Below, piece after piece: positions 9,860 to 23,900 of a stretch of DNA of 64,000 bases. Positions within the stretch are counted from its first letter, which is position 1; the number at the start of each line of letters is the position of its first letter. Source of the DNA: Xiphias gladius (lineage: Eukaryota; Chordata; Actinopteri; Istiophoriformes; Xiphiidae); NCBI RefSeq assembly GCF_016859285.1, contig NC_053407.1, forward strand, positions 19,278,699 through 19,342,698, given 5' to 3'. Position numbers and translations under genes: made by a program. Below the pieces are notes generated by a model that worked only from the letters and a program-made list of their open reading frames with translations, did not search any database and was not told the origin of the DNA.

Positions 9860-12800
9860 ATGGACCGTAACCCATCACCACCCCCAGAAACAGCTGATGG
9901 AGAGGAAGACGAAGATTGTGACGCCATTGGAGACACCATGTACAGCAAGCACTGGCTTTTCAGCACCCTGACTCGTCTCATCCATGTAGGCAGGCTGTTA
10001 ATACTATTGTCAAATATGAAGCATTTCATCAAGCACTTGAAAATGAAAGGGGGAATTCATGTAATAGTTCATGGGTTCAGTGGGAAATGGCAATTAATCA
10101 GAGAGATGTTGCTCTCTGCCGCACGGTCCATAATAGCTAATGCGTCTTAATGTTTCTAAAATGGTCATGTCTTGCAGATGGTTGCAGAGCATTCACAGGA
10201 GAAATCTGAAGGTCAATTGCAGCTCCCTGATGATGATGAGGAAGACCTATGTAGGGTCTGGGATATGGCAATGGATAAGGTGGAGTTCTTTACCTTTGTC
10301 CCTTAGGGTTCACATTGTTTGGTTACAGAAGATTTTCGTTACTAAGGGGAATATGTGTTGTGTTATACAAATGTATCACTCAGTTAAGGGAACCTTTCAT
10401 GAACAATGCAGAACCAATGCGGAACAATGCAATGGTATTGAATCATATAAAGGTAATTATAACCAATAAAAAAAAAAGGGAAATGGATCAAAATTTGTTA
10501 TTTTGGATTGGAGCTGTGTAGTCAATTAGTTGATTTGCAAAAATCTATTATTTAACAGATTATTTTATTATTTAATTGAAACAAATTGTGCATTCTGTAG
10601 ATAATTTCCTATTTTGCAGTTTAGTTAGAGTTAAACCTCTACAAAATTCACATCAGGAAATTGGAAATTAAATGGAATGATCTAGGCAGCAGAAGTTGTA
10701 CCACATTCTTTGAATTCAGGATTTTTAGCCACAAATGATGAAAAATGCTGCTCCTCTCTTTGCCATTCATAAAGCATTACCAATGAATTAAACCATATAC
10801 TCAGTTGCTTTTGACATCCGTTAAAACGGATGCAGTCTAATACAACAGTCCTGCAATAAATCCTCCTTTCATAAAGGTTATAATTTTCAGTTTTTATTGA
10901 AACTGTTTTAGATAAGTTGATTTAACTTTGTGATAATTTTGGAGGATGTAGTTTGTCATACTGTTGAACTGTGCTGCATTATACTGACAGGTGTTTCCGT
11001 TATTTAGCTTAGCCTCACTGATATAAATGGGGTGGACAGTGAATCATGTAAAGGTGTAGCGATTTACTAATGAGAGTTTATTTACCAACTATGTATAGGA
11101 CGTGGCTACTTTTCTGCAGGAATTCAAAGCTACAGATATCCTTCTTGGGGTGGTAGCCAAATCTCGTTGTCCACGTCTCACAGTGAGTGAAATCCTTTCC
11201 AATTTTATGCATTCTGTGTCAAAATATAGTCCTATGTGTCGTATTTAGTTTTTGATGCTGTATTTTAAGTCATAGATATTTCTTTTGCTTCTTTAGGAAA
11301 TTTGTGTGGGAATCCTTGGGAACATCGCTTGTTTTCCTGACACTTGTCTGACTCTAAGCCAAAATGAAGACTTAGGGTGGGTAGTTATGATTTGTAATTG
11401 TCCTTTTACAGATTTTGTACACCACTGTGATTCATTCCTCGTAATGCAACTCCCTGTGTGTCCACAGTGCTGTGCTGTTGCTTCTTTTTGGAGATACAGA
11501 TCCTCCGACCCTTCTGGAAACAAGCAGGTGACATTTGCATTTTCTGTAGACACGTGAGACAGAGAGACTGAGCGAGTATAAAGTATTCATCTCTTCCAAT
11601 TCTGTTTGCAGATTGCTGCTGACTTGTGTCTCTCAGAAACATGTTTGTTCCCTTTGGCTTCAGCGAATACGACAGCAGACGGCTGTGTGCTCCAACCTCT
11701 GTTTCATCATGTGCAGTTCTACCAATAGTACTTTGCTTTTACTGATTTCTTTCTATATAATGAGCTGACAAAGTTATACTTGTGTATAAAAAATCAATAT
11801 CTGTAACATCTGTTTGACATACCAAGTTGAATTACATTAACTCTATGTACCTGTAAGCTGCTTATCTTCACTATTTGTAACCTTTTGTCGGCTTTCTAAA
11901 ATGGTTATTACATGTAGATACTCTGTGTGTTCAACAGCGGACCTGCTTGAGAAGGTTGGAGAGCTGGTTGACAAACTGTTTGACCTTGATGAAGAGCTGA
12001 TGAAGAGTTGGATCACAGCTCAGCCAAGTGAGGAGGAGGAGGACGGTGAAAGCCGTCTGGATGTGGCCTCATGCCTCCTTGAGGCAGCCAAGCAGCTTAG
12101 GTGGGAATCTGAAATTTTAATTCAGGAGAATGTTATTTGTATTTTCATGCCTATGTTCATTTTCAGTGGGAATAAAAAAGTGTATCTGTCTGAACTGCTG
12201 GGAATTTGCAACCATGGAACCCAGTTACATCATTTAAGTACTGAAGACATTTATTCATATTCTATGATGCATTGTGCAGGCACATACTAAAAAACCGGTG
12301 CACATCTGCTGTCCTAACTTAATATGGAAGTTATAGAATTCAAAACACCAACTATTCAAGAACTGATTAATTCTTCTAAGTGATAATTAGTTTCATTTTG
12401 AACATACCCTCTGGTACTGCCTCCTTATTGATGGCTAAATGAAGAGGCTCTTTGCTCCACCAACATGTGAAGCGATTGACATTAGTGTAAGTAACTTGCG
12501 CAGAATTATGGCCATAATTTTATTTAAATTAACGATTATTTTAGTGTGATTAAATGCTCCCAAACTGTCTTTTTCATATTTGTATATTCTGATTAGGTTA
12601 ATACAATCTACTTAATTTGTTGGTTATTGATGTTTTTGTCTCGTAAAACAGATCTATTATTTATTATGGGTCTGATACAACAGAGGTCAGAATAAATACA
12701 TGATGTTGATGATGATCGTAACTTCAGCATTCAACAGTATTTAATTGTTTTCACAGCCCAGAGAGTAAGAATGGCTTAGAGGTTTACCTTCATGCCCTCC

Positions 12801-15225
12801 AGCTCCTCACCACCATAGATGAAGGCATTCAAGTTTTTGGTAAAACTGATCATCATACTGATTTCAGCTGTTGGCCTTCTATCTCAGAAGTTGACTCAAA
12901 TAGTGATAAGACATTGTTTTATTGTTTCTTCTAGCTGCCCCCGATGGACCTGGCAAAGTAGTATGGGACTTTGTTTGCAAGTTGGTGTGTGAGGACCTTT
13001 GCCAACCAAATGATCTTCCAGTTGTCTTGCAAGAGCAGAAGGGCATTTTGGTTCACGCATTTTCTGTGCTTCAGGCTCTTTATGGATGCCAGGATCAGTG
13101 GCCCGGCAAAAGTAACATGAGTAAGTTTTCCAACAGCTCCACTGTTCTTTGTAAATGCACCATGTAAATAACGCTGGTTGTTTCCTTGTCTGAAGTGGTT
13201 ACCTGGCCAACAAAAGCATCAAAATGCTCAGAAACTGAAAGGATTTTTTTGGCTATGAATTTCACACACAGCTGCCGATTTTTGCTGAAAACTGCGGCAA
13301 AAAAAATGTCTGTATTTTGCTCACGGTGGGAAGAAAGGCTTTCCAAAACAGTTAAAGATTGACACTACTCTCTATGCACACATCAAGCAAAACACTAATG
13401 AACACTAGTATCTACTGTAGTTCTTTAGTTTTATATAATAAAGAATACAGTGGAAAAGTATTATAGGAAATATAATACCTAGAATGGCACTCAGAGAGTT
13501 CAGACCTCTGCCAATGCCAATGTCAAACAACATACACCAGACTTTTGATTAAAAAAAAAATTCAAATTTTCGGATCTGCATCAAAACTTAATGGGTTCTT
13601 CCCTGGCCCATGTCCCATCCCTCCACCAAGTTCAGTGCAAATCGATTCAGTGGTTTTTTTTGTAATCCTGCTGACAAATAAACCAACAAACAAACCAATA
13701 GACAGACACGGGTTAAAACATAACTTCCTTGGTGGAGGTAATAATATCTGCTCAGACTCAGTATTGACAAATACTTACAGTAGGCTTTTGACAGTATAAA
13801 GGTGCAGTACTTCCTCCTCCCCCATCTTCCTTTTTAATGTAACTAGTTCTAATTATTAATTTAATGAGTTTTTGTGCAAACATCTTCTGTCTTTTGTTTC
13901 CAGGTCTGCCCCTTATTGCGACCATTTTGCGGGTGCTCCAGTACCACAGCGAGTGCAAAGATGATGGTACCAGCAAAGAAGGCGCAAAAGATAAACAGCT
14001 CCAGACTCTGGCAGAGATCACAGCTGAGTTTCTGGCTGACATCTGCAATCAGATTCCCAAGGTAATGCCCCACTGCTCACTTTTTCCTGTTGGGATGCCA
14101 TTTTTACAGATATTCTTAAATGCAACTGTTGACGGATTATGAATGTTTTCTATTAAAGGCCACTAGGGTGTCCATCCTGTTTTTTGTTCTTCATAGGACA
14201 CCGTGGCAGATTTGGTGAAAAAAGGTTTCCTGACAGAGAAGACTTGTCTCACAGCTGCAGGCAGTTTACTTCCCAGTTTTAAGACTTCAGTAAGTGCTTT
14301 TTTTCTTAATGGTTTAAGTAGATTAAAGCATGCATTACAGTTATGGAGTAAATACAATGAAAGATACACCATTTTAATACAAGCATAAGGAGTGAGGATT
14401 TACGTCTTTTCGTTGACCTGAGCCACACACAGATTCACAGACCCCAAGGTCGTCAAGCAAGGTACAATACAACCAATCTCCAGTTGTAACAGTTTAGGTT
14501 GTTGAGGAACACAAATAATCCTGTCTGCTTTTCTTTGTAAGATCAAAGTTCATCGTAAATTCCTTGGTTGTTTCAATGCCGACCAATTCAATGCCAAACT
14601 CCGTATCTATCTAAAAACAAATATAGTATACAGTATATTCTTTACTGCTAAAAGGATCAGTAGAGAAATAGATCAGTCAGTTGACAGAAAATTGTATGAC
14701 TGTAATCTAGTCATGATTCAAGTCATTTATTAAGTATAAATATTAATGCTGCTTATATATTAGTAATACATAAGTGGAATAACTTTGCATTTCTCTACTG
14801 TTGGTGAGACAAAATAAGCAATTTTAAAATATCATTGTAGACTCTGGTAACTTGTGATGGGCAGCTGCCTTTTTTGCTGCTTTTTAGGCTAAATAACCAA
14901 TTGATTTATTTATTCAAGTTCATTTGACACTGAATATTCTTCAGATTTCTTGTCTACATATTTCTTCTCAAGTAGTTTAATGGTCACGTGTGCAAACCGC
15001 GGCGGGTAATGTGATTGTTTCACATGAAAGATTTATTTTTAGAGCTTTTGTCAGGTGAGGACGTGTGATGGACTGCTACTAAACACCACCAGGTCCTGTG
15101 GAAAATAAACATTATGTTTCCACCCCACCCTTCTTCCTCTTGTGCAGTTTCAGCACCTGCAGTTCATGTTGTCAGAGACTGATCCCCAGTTGGCAGACGT
15201 GGTGCGGAAACGGTTTCCTGACTGA
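9860..15225 (+). CDS. SAAL1: SAAL1, serum amyloid A-like 1 (armadillo-type protein)
   Basis: Coding exons: 9860-9985, 10178-10279, 11099-11182, 11297-11376, 11468-11527, 11612-11727, 11938-12100, 12757-12839, 12935-13120, 13904-14061, 14197-14289 and 15148-15225 (stop). All junctions are GT-AG and phase-consistent, giving 442 residues against 474 in human. Matches to mammalian SAAL1 include the start MDRNPSPPP, then [48 protein letters not shown] and VVLQEQKG. An acidic N-terminus is followed by armadillo-like helices. The family is linked to synoviocyte and tumour-cell proliferation; its biochemical activity is not settled. I chose the start at 9860 because it matches the human N-terminus. 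An in-frame upstream start is also possible: ATGG at 9193-9196 spliced to 9786 adds 26 residues. Intron 10 (13121-13903 here) carries a retroposon-like repeat. TPH1 lies 10 kb downstream on the same strand. Confidence 0.95.
13480..13755 (+). repeat. Retroposon-like repeat in a SAAL1 intron
   Basis: Recognised as a widespread fish repeat by its ends, 'cagacctctgccaatgcc' at the left and 'cttggtggaggtaataata' at the right. Between them are 'ggatctgcatcaaaacttaa' and a run of 'acaaacaaacc' before the tail. From memory, similar tails belong to RTE-type LINE/SINE retroposons; this assignment is tentative. It lies in the intron between the exons ending at 13120 and starting at 13904. Confidence 0.55.
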
Positions 15226-15461
15226 GACACCCAGCAGATCTGTGTTCAGCACTCATCCAGATTCTCACCACTGCTTTTTATAGTAGACTCTCTTTCCTCT
15301 CCAAAGATCTTACTTCAAGTCAGACTATTTGCATTTCCACTGGAGAGAGTCAGTTGTCACACCTCCACTATTGTGAGTCACTCTTGACTGAAGTCTGTAA
15401 AAGTAAAGTTGAGCTTATGTTTAAAGTTTTTAATTGTTTTGAGGATGCTATTTTTGTATTC

Positions 15462-15467
15462 ATTAAA
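15462..15467 (+). terminator. Candidate SAAL1 poly(A) signal (ATTAAA)
   Basis: ATTAAA followed by a T/GT-rich stretch, 237 bases after the SAAL1 stop codon. It is the first plausible hexamer downstream, but cleavage there is not proven. Confidence 0.45.
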
Positions 15468-15479
15468 TATTGTCTTTTT

Positions 15480-17950
15480 ATTGAAAACAATGTGTACTTA
15501 TAAGCTTTTACTGAAACATTGTTACCATGGCTGGATGCACAAGCATCAAGCAAACAGCAGAACAGTCCATATAGAGGTGCTACATTTTTTTTCAACCAAA
15601 AGAGTCTACACAGAAAACATAGCCTTCTAATAATAGTAATAATAATACTAATAGTCTTCATTGGACTATCTTTGCATTTCAGTCATCAAATGTGATTGGA
15701 ATTTTACAGAGCATTTATATGAGTAGTATCCACTGTAGTGTTGTAAATTTTACAGTTGTAAATATACAATCCCTTTGATAATTACATTCGGTTTTGGACT
15801 CCACTTTTTTCTGTCCTCATTTATGTAGGCAAATGTCTTTGTCAGACGTGCTTCCAGAAAATTTAAAAAAGAGACATATGAGTCTTTTTTGCAGTATGGC
15901 ACGAGACATTAAACATTAAATACTGTCATCACAATATATACATTGTTTTTATTAAATCCCTGGATTTTTTTAATATGATGAAAATATACATTTCTATATA
16001 AGATGAAATTGGATCGAAGTGTACATTGAGTCACCGTTTCAAGCATATGAGTAATGGTGCTAATGCTGATGACAACATCAAGTGTTTACCAGAGGGTGAC
16101 AGTCACTCGGTAAGGACAATAAATTTAGATGAAAGGCTCTAGCCTGGCAACAATGAACTCATTTGGTTTCCAAATGCACCATTTCACCCACTCATGGAGA
16201 AGAGCAGGACAGCCTGCGCATTTCCAGGAAGCTTACGAAGGCTCTGTGAATATAGCAGCTTTTTAATTAAAGCTTGGATTGATATGTAGAACACTCTTTC
16301 TAATGGAAATCCCAAGATGGTCACAGTGTATGCGAGACAGAGATAACCCCTATGGAGGAAAAAAAAACCCCAAAACAAACTGTCTTTTTAATCCTACTTT
16401 CTCTAAATGCGCTCCGAACCTTGACTAAACTCGTGATGTACATAGGTAGCCGGTGCCTTGATCTGCGACTCGTGTTCTGTTTGTGTTGTAAATGGCCAGA
16501 ATGATGTAGATGTAATCATGCTTGGCCTTTCAAGATTGCTTGTGGCCAGTGACTTGCACTTTGCTGGCTGCGCTGTCTTCCGGCCTCGCCTCCAGGCATG
16601 TCATGTCATAAAGATCAGGGTGAAACCCAGATGTTTCCTGCTGCCCTGCCAAACTTCATTGTCAGTCTGCCAGTCTTCACAGCAGCTTGATATGATCTGA
16701 CTCCATGAACACAACACAGCAGGCCATTCCTCGTGTGACTGGTGCTTTATGCACATCACTGACGCCAAGGCATGTCAGACCTGTCTGATGCTAATGCTGG
16801 ATGTCAGTTATTTCTTTTTCTGTTTACCTCTGCCCACATAACTAACTTGCTGTTCTTTTAAATGACCTGACATTTTGCCTTATGGGGAAATGTGTTCTAT
16901 TTTGGTCTCATATTTGTGTGAAAATTCACATCTGTTCAAAGTCCTAATGTAACCGTGAGAGAATATAACACTACCTTTCACATGACTGAGAAGTTGATGA
17001 ATGTTTTGATTCATAAATTTTAACGAAGGTTAATTTTTATGTCACAGAGGTACAGCTCTTCTACAACAAGAAATAGGCTTTAACCTTTGACCGAGTGGGA
17101 TGAAAAAGCACTCTCTGTGGCCATGTCAGATTAGGAGTCTTGAGTTGAGCCGAGCTCTCATGATGGAAGGCAGTCTCTCATTCAGCATGAACAGAGCAGT
17201 TTTTCTTGGAATTTCTTATGATAATTTTTGTGTCATGTCCCAACACTCAGACTGATCTATCCTGGATAACAAAAATAACAAACTGATGTAATATGTAGAA
17301 TTTTGTTAAGGCTGGACCATCTGAATTAAGCGCTCCTGAGTGTGTAAAACGGCCCGGACACTGGTGTAGTATCTGTTGCTGGGCGAGCAAGAGGGATAAT
17401 GAAGGGATGAAGAATGCGTGTGCAGCGTCACGTTCCCTCCTTTGATTCCAAGGCCTGGCCTATTCACCACCACCTGGTCAAGGCGTGTTAATAAAGACAC
17501 ATGATGCTGTTGGGTGCAATCAAAGCCCCCTTCAGCTCATTTCCTGAGTTCCCTGGCTTTCTATCTCTTGTCAACAGAATCACAATGAAACTTTCCCCTT
17601 CGTGATCCCCGAATATCAAAGACACTGATGTTTCCTGCTCGCAAAAAGTGATGTGGTGACGTCCATGTTTGCTTATGCCGTAACTGTCTGTACTCCTGCT
17701 TCAAATAGCTTATCTTTTAGGGCAGTGTATTGATAAACCAGACAGCCAGGATGCTATAAAGCATGTGGCCTTTGTCAGTGGCAATGCAATAATACTTTTC
17801 TCACATTGTCGCCAACACAATCTAATCAATCAATCAATAATCTTCCAAAAGACATGCTCAGTGCCAGTTCTAAAAGGAGATTGAACATCCTAAAATCAAT
17901 AAAAATGTGGAATGAAAGATATTAATTTTTGTCTATACACCAATAATGAA
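15480..17950. other. Intergenic DNA downstream of SAAL1
   Basis: No coding exon or RNA gene recognised. Some GC-moderate parts (16080-16700, 17300-17700) could hold regulatory sequence, but nothing in them is diagnostic. Confidence 0.5.
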
Positions 17951-17959
17951 GAAGAAAAA

Positions 17960-19140
17960 TTTTTTTTTTAAACAGGGCAAGGCAGCTTTATTTATATAGC
18001 ACATTTCAAACACAGAGGCAATTCAAAGGGCTTTACATAGGCAAAGAAAAGCATTCACAAGCAATAAGTAATAAAAAGAGAATAACATCAGTTAAGATAG
18101 TATAAAATGAGTCTCTGAAAAATAGATAAGGTAAAATAAAATAGATAAAATGCAACAGACAAAAATAATAGACCAGAAATACATGTACAGTGCAGTTATA
18201 TGTTGTAAGTTTCCCAAAATGCAACAAAAGAAATACAGGTAAAAGAGCAGAAGAAAAACCAATCATTCAGAGACACCGTAGAACAGCAGTTTTTAATTTA
18301 GATTTGACAGTGTCTAGAGTTGGCGTGCATTTGAGATCACAAGGAAGCTGGTTCCATCTGTGTGCAGAATAGTTGCTGCAAGCAGCTTCACCCTGTTTGG
18401 TTCTGAGTCGAGTTTCTACCAGTTGACTGCTTCTTAAAGATCTTAGAGACCCTACTGGGTTTATATTCTTCAAGGAGGTCAGAAAAAATGTATTTTGGCC
18501 TGAGGCTGTTAAGTGAAACTCGCAGCAGCATTTTAAAATGTATTTTATAAGTAACCGGAAGCCAGTGTAAAGATTTAAGAACAGGAGTAATGTGCTCCAT
18601 TCTCCTGGTTCTTGTTGTGACAGCTGCGTTCAGAACGAGCCGAAGACCAGACGCGAGACTGTTAGAATAGTCAACCCTGCCGGAGGTGAAGGCATGAACG
18701 AGTTTTTCTAAATCTTGCTACTTGTTTTGAGATAATAAAGTGCTGATTTAGTTATTGCGTTGATGTAGAACCAAGATGTCCAATTTGGGTTTTAGAGCAG
18801 TAATTTTCATTCTTTCCTACTTGTTACCAAATACAACTATTTCCATCTTGTCCTTATGTAATTGAAGGAATTGTAATCACATCCAGCTATTTAGTTTTTC
18901 TAAACATTGATAGAATGAGTCTAAGGGACCATAGTTACTTGGTCAAAGAGCTAAGTAAATCTGAGTGTCATTTGCATAGCTGTGATAAGCTACATCATTG
19001 TCATGTATGATTTGACCAATAAAGGGAGCATGTGCAGGTTGAATAACAGCGGCCCAAGGATTGGACCCTGGAGGAACTCCATATGTCTCCACTGGTGATC
19101 CACTCAGATTTCTGATCACCAATGGCAGCAAAAGCTCCTT
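17960..19140 (-). mobile_element. Remnant of an L2/CR1-clade LINE (reverse transcriptase 3' part)
   Basis: Read on the minus strand, 19090-18943 encodes reverse-transcriptase motifs: GVPPGS (normally GVPQGS), then AYHSYANDTQIYLAL. Further 3', in shifting frames, come LKSLHWLPVTYKIHFK, PKYIFSDLLEEYKPSR and RTKQGEAACS, a C-terminal signature I associate with L2/CR1-type non-LTR elements. The 3' end at about 17960-18040 carries the familiar fish-LINE tail ('ctttatttatatagcac', 'caattcaaagggcttta'). The catalytic YADD box reads YAND and frames are broken, so it is inactive. The 5' part and endonuclease are absent. Confidence 0.8.
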
Positions 19141-20989
19141 CCTTCAAAATGGAAATGATGATCTGAATCCGCCGAGGACTGTACCAGATAATCTCCCACC
19201 CACAGTGTGATGAAGGCTGGTTAACTGAATACTGTATTGGATTTGTTAATTTTTGAAAAGGTGTGATACTAAGATGGATGAATGTGGTAATATTTTTAAG
19301 TGTGAATGTATCCATGTTTCATGTTAGCCAGTCTTCAACCTATGATACTTTTGGGCCTTAAGGGGATTTTTGGGGTCCTCTAGGTGGTTAAACAACTATG
19401 GGAGATTTTGCGGTGATGTGTTAGACAGCATTCCCCACCACCATCAGCAAAACACCAAATGAGGGAATGTCCTTTGGAAGGGCACTGTTCATCCCTCCAG
19501 TAGAGGTCAATACACTTGAAAAATTTATGACAATGAGCACTGAAGATATATTCTGGAGGCTCGTGGGGGAACATCACATTACTAGCACACTTTGGTTTCT
19601 TTTCCTTTAAATTTATACAGCATTTTCAAACAACAGCAATTTAAAAGCATTAAATTACTTCCTTTAGTTAGTAAGAGACTGTTAGCAAAACATGTGGTGA
19701 AAGGCAGGAAATTAAATAAAAAGAAATATAGGAAATAAATACATGAATTAGATTGTTTTTCAAGAAGTGTTTTGGCTTTTTTTGATTGTGTTTTTAATTG
19801 CTCGTATTGAAGAAATCGTGGTATTTGGAGATATAATGTACTTTAATAATACACCTGATGCATAATATGCAAATGTCTCCTTACATGATCAGGTAAGTTC
19901 ATAAATAATCAAAACACTTTCAAAAACATTTCCAGATTACTTGCACAATACTTTCAGTGACCCTTTTTAATTCACAATAATCCATTTATTTATTTTTTGC
20001 ATTATGTATAACGTTTCTGTTTTGAATGCGGCAGGTGTTTATGGGCGCAGCTCTATCCTGTCCCGTCCTTGTGTACACTGACGCCTGTCACTAAGTGGCA
20101 TATGTTGCTGTTTGTTCTGCAATGAAAGAATTGGAGCTAATTAAAGAGATGCAGTCCTGGCACAGGAAGCGTAGGTAAGCAGACCATTCACCGTGCTGAT
20201 TAGTTAGTTGTTCAAACATGGTTCATGATCAGGTGAAAGACTGTAATTCTGTTGATGAAGTGCCATTAGGAGACCTTGAATTTTCTGGAAATTCAAATAA
20301 TACTGGTCAGGAGTGGAGAGGCTGCCTGAACATCCTACAGAAGTGGAACCACTGAGACTTTGCTGATTTTTTTCCCAAAGTTGATATAAAAATGTCCACT
20401 CAGAATTACCCAAACCACACACACGTGCATATGATCTTTCCAAGTTTCTGAAATTAATGTCATTCGGTCTGTTCTTTTTTAAAAAAAGAACAAAACCTCC
20501 TACAGTATACTGATGTTTCTTTTTTTTTTTAGTTTTTTTAGTTTCTATTGCAAGGACAACAATTGCAAACAAATACAGCTGGACCGATGTCGTCTAAATT
20601 ATTATCATCCATTCATTTGAGCATTAACGTTACAGTATGTTAACTGTAGAGCTTGCATACATTTGATGCTGAAAAGATTCTAGTTGTCCTGTTTTTGGTT
20701 TTGATTTCCAGCTCTACAAAATCTGTAATGTGCAATAGATGAGAATGGAATGTATTAAAGTCATATACTGAAGTCATACCTCTATATTTTCATGTTATAT
20801 TAGTTCAGATGTTTTTTATTTTAGTGTCATGCCAAACAGTGGCCACTATATATCAGCATACATCTTCTGGCAAAACATGTACAAAACCAAAAAAAAGACA
20901 TCAGTTGCAGCATTATCTGTTCTTCTATTTACTTTCAAATAACATGCTTATGTGAAAATGATCAAATGAATTGTACACTGAATAGCAGA

Positions 20990-21150
20990 AGAAATAAAGG
21001 AAAGCTGAAGTGAAGGCTTTTATTTATAATATTCCTGGTTTTTCTCCAAGTAACTGATTGAAGGTTTGTGTATGTGAACAGCCAACTCAGTCTTTATTCA
21101 TCATCTGTCATTACAAAATCATTTTCTAATTTTATCTTACTAAACAAAGG
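20990..21150 (+). repeat. Diverged interspersed repeat, copy 1 of 2
   Basis: Shares an ordered set of short motifs with 33480-33640: 'aagtaact', then 'gtgaacagccaactcag' (there 'gtgaatagccaacttag'), then 'tatcttactaaacaaa' (there 'tatcttattaaacata'). It is probably an old repeat of unknown class. Confidence 0.45.
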
Positions 21151-23679
21151 ATTCCCTGTAAAATGTGTTTTTTTTTCCAGTGGTGGCGTTTTGATTTTGA
21201 TATATTTGTAAAGCTTTCTTTCTGTTTTTATAATGGGTATTATATCCGACCTCTTTTGTGTGTTTCCTGTAATTTCTCCATGCTGGATATGTGTTCCGAT
21301 GTACAACTGTTACTGTTACCTTTGTCAAGTACGAGTAAAATTACCCGATTACAGTAACAAATGTGAATGTAATGAATTACTTTAGCCCTGACAGATGGCA
21401 TCTGCCCTGCTCAGGTGTCTTCCAGCAAGACACTGAATTTCTATCAAAGAGACTGTGACCTGTGACCTTTATGTGGAGAATGCAATAATAATGCACATTG
21501 TTACTGTAGTGTTTTAGTATAATTCATCTGCCCAGTGGAAGTAGCGCAGTTTTAAGTTCTAACACATTCTAACGCTCATGTTGGGCAGTTTCTTAGTACC
21601 AGGGGTGGGATTAGCCAGCGAGATCTCGTGCAGCTTGATGCTCAGACAGTGTGAGTAATTCCCCCTGATTGAAGTGAACAGAACTGGGGCAGAGTGGCCA
21701 CGGCGCAGCTCTCACATACTCAGACAGATCTGTGACACAGCATCTCCTCTTTACAAACCTCCACAGAGTGATCGAGAAATAAGAGCTTGTGTATTGATTT
21801 TTAGAATAATAAACTTTCTGTGAACCAATGTTGTTTATTTCACTTAAGCGTTAATGTAAGTATGGCTGCCGGGTTGGCCTGGCAGCCCATCAACAGCTTT
21901 TCCATGTCCGGTGTCCTTAAAAGTAGGTTATGTTTCATGAGATGTTTGAATGCATGAAGAGCCTCATCAAGGGCTGAGATCAATATTAGTATAACTGAGT
22001 ATTTGAGTTAAGCTATAAAATTAGTTTACATGATGAATATACAGAGGTATTTATAGAACATTTTTATCTTGCGCCTTTTGAACGTTCTGTCAAAGCGTTT
22101 TTAGTAAGTACATTCTGCAATTTTTTAAATAATTTAAGGTGGAAGAATATATCTGTTGTGGATGGACTACTGAAGTTGAGAATTACTTAAATTTTCTGCT
22201 TGGAAAATGTTTATTAATGGCTGAATTGCTGCATCATATTATCTCATCCTTGGAGCTAATTATCCAGAGACCACTATCCACATAACGTAGCTGGGTCACT
22301 AGGAGAGCGAACCACAATGAGCCATCTTATTCATGCTGCACTCTCTCACCCTTGTCAAAATACTTGTTGGCTTAAAGCATCTCAGAGCACCTGTATCAAT
22401 TACCCTCTGAATGGCAGAGACAGCATGAGCCACATCACATTATTTATTAGAGTCAATCCTAACTGTTTAAACATACTTTAATTAAATGAAAAGATAATAT
22501 TAGAGTTAGTGTATTCATAATCACGGCTGAAAAACCATCCTTTCGATTAAAAAAATACATGATTTGTAAACTGGACGCAGCATGAAATCTAATGAGCCAA
22601 TGAATATGACATTAAATGAAGGAGATCTGATCCAGGAGCTGTCAAGACACGAGGAGAACAAAACACAGGGCCAGAGCAACTGCAGCATAAAAGTGATGTT
22701 GTGAAAATGTATTTATAAGTAGATCTGGATGTGCTTGATCCTGTTCTGTAGGAGCCCATCTCAGTGTTTGGGCTTCATGAAAGGAACAGTTCATTAGTGA
22801 ATCCTGAACAATGACATGCTCACACCATTGAGTAGGCTTTGTTTTTTTTTCCTGCTTTTTCTTTCCTCTTGATAAAGAAGCAAGCCTCAATACCTATTCT
22901 CAGAAAGGAAATTCAACCTTTTTTTTCCGTGTACTAGTGATAGAGTTCGCATGTCTATAAGGTCCACAAAGCTCTTTGTTTTGCTTCAGGCAGCAGCAGC
23001 CAGGCTAACTACTTGTGACGTTCACTGACGTATGCTGGTGTCAATGGACGGCCACAGAACTACAAGGAGAGTTTGTCTGAAAGAAGTCTCATTTCTTTTC
23101 CTGTCAGAGGTCTAAACTGCATGTTAAATAGCCAAGATCCCTCTATACAGGCTGAAGACAATATCGAATAGCTACTTTCAGAATCAGCCACATAGAGAAA
23201 ATGTACCAAAGAGAATCAGAGGTTTGGGTTGCAACTGATGCTGCTCCCGCTGCCCATCGGTGCCAACCCAAACCATCACACAGCAGTGAGTTTCACTCTG
23301 TTAGCCGCTGTTACCAGTGCTGCCACAGAGACAGAAATGGTGTGTAACAGCAGACAGTGTAAAACTTTCTTCAGAGATAAAGCAGCTAATGCCAGATCTC
23401 CCCAGGTCAGTTCTGTCAGCTCACTAACTTATTCAAATCTCTGATATAACAAGGCTTTTCATTTCCTCAACAGCTAACAATTCTGTTGTTTTGTACCATT
23501 TTAAATTTCTTTTTAAAAATATTATCCTGTTTGTGCCTCTCCTCAGTTTCTGCATCGTATTATTTCGATGATTTTATGTTTCCTTTTATATGTTGAGCAT
23601 TTTCTCACTAGCTCTGTTATAATAGATGCTATATAAATATAAAAAATGTCAGAAAAGTTAAAAAATAAGCACAATTTCC

Positions 23680-23900
23680 CAGAGTTGTGATGTCTTCAAA
23701 CTGCTTGATTTATCTGATCAACAGTCCAAAACATAATGGTATTTCATTTACAAGTGTGAAATGTGGCAAATGGTATTTTAAAAGTTGAAACCAGAAAATG
23801 AAATGAAATGAACCAGAATTGTTGTTGTAAATTGCTGCCATTTAATTCTCTTTTGATCGACTAATCAATGAATCAACTCATTGTTTTGCCGTAATTTCTA
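23680..23900 (-). repeat. Interspersed repeat, family B, copy 2 (inverted)
   Basis: On the minus strand it shows 'ttttggactgttg' and, on the other side, 'gattcattgattagtcgatc', the same order as in the copies at 6058-6299 and 50960-51300. Confidence 0.6.
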
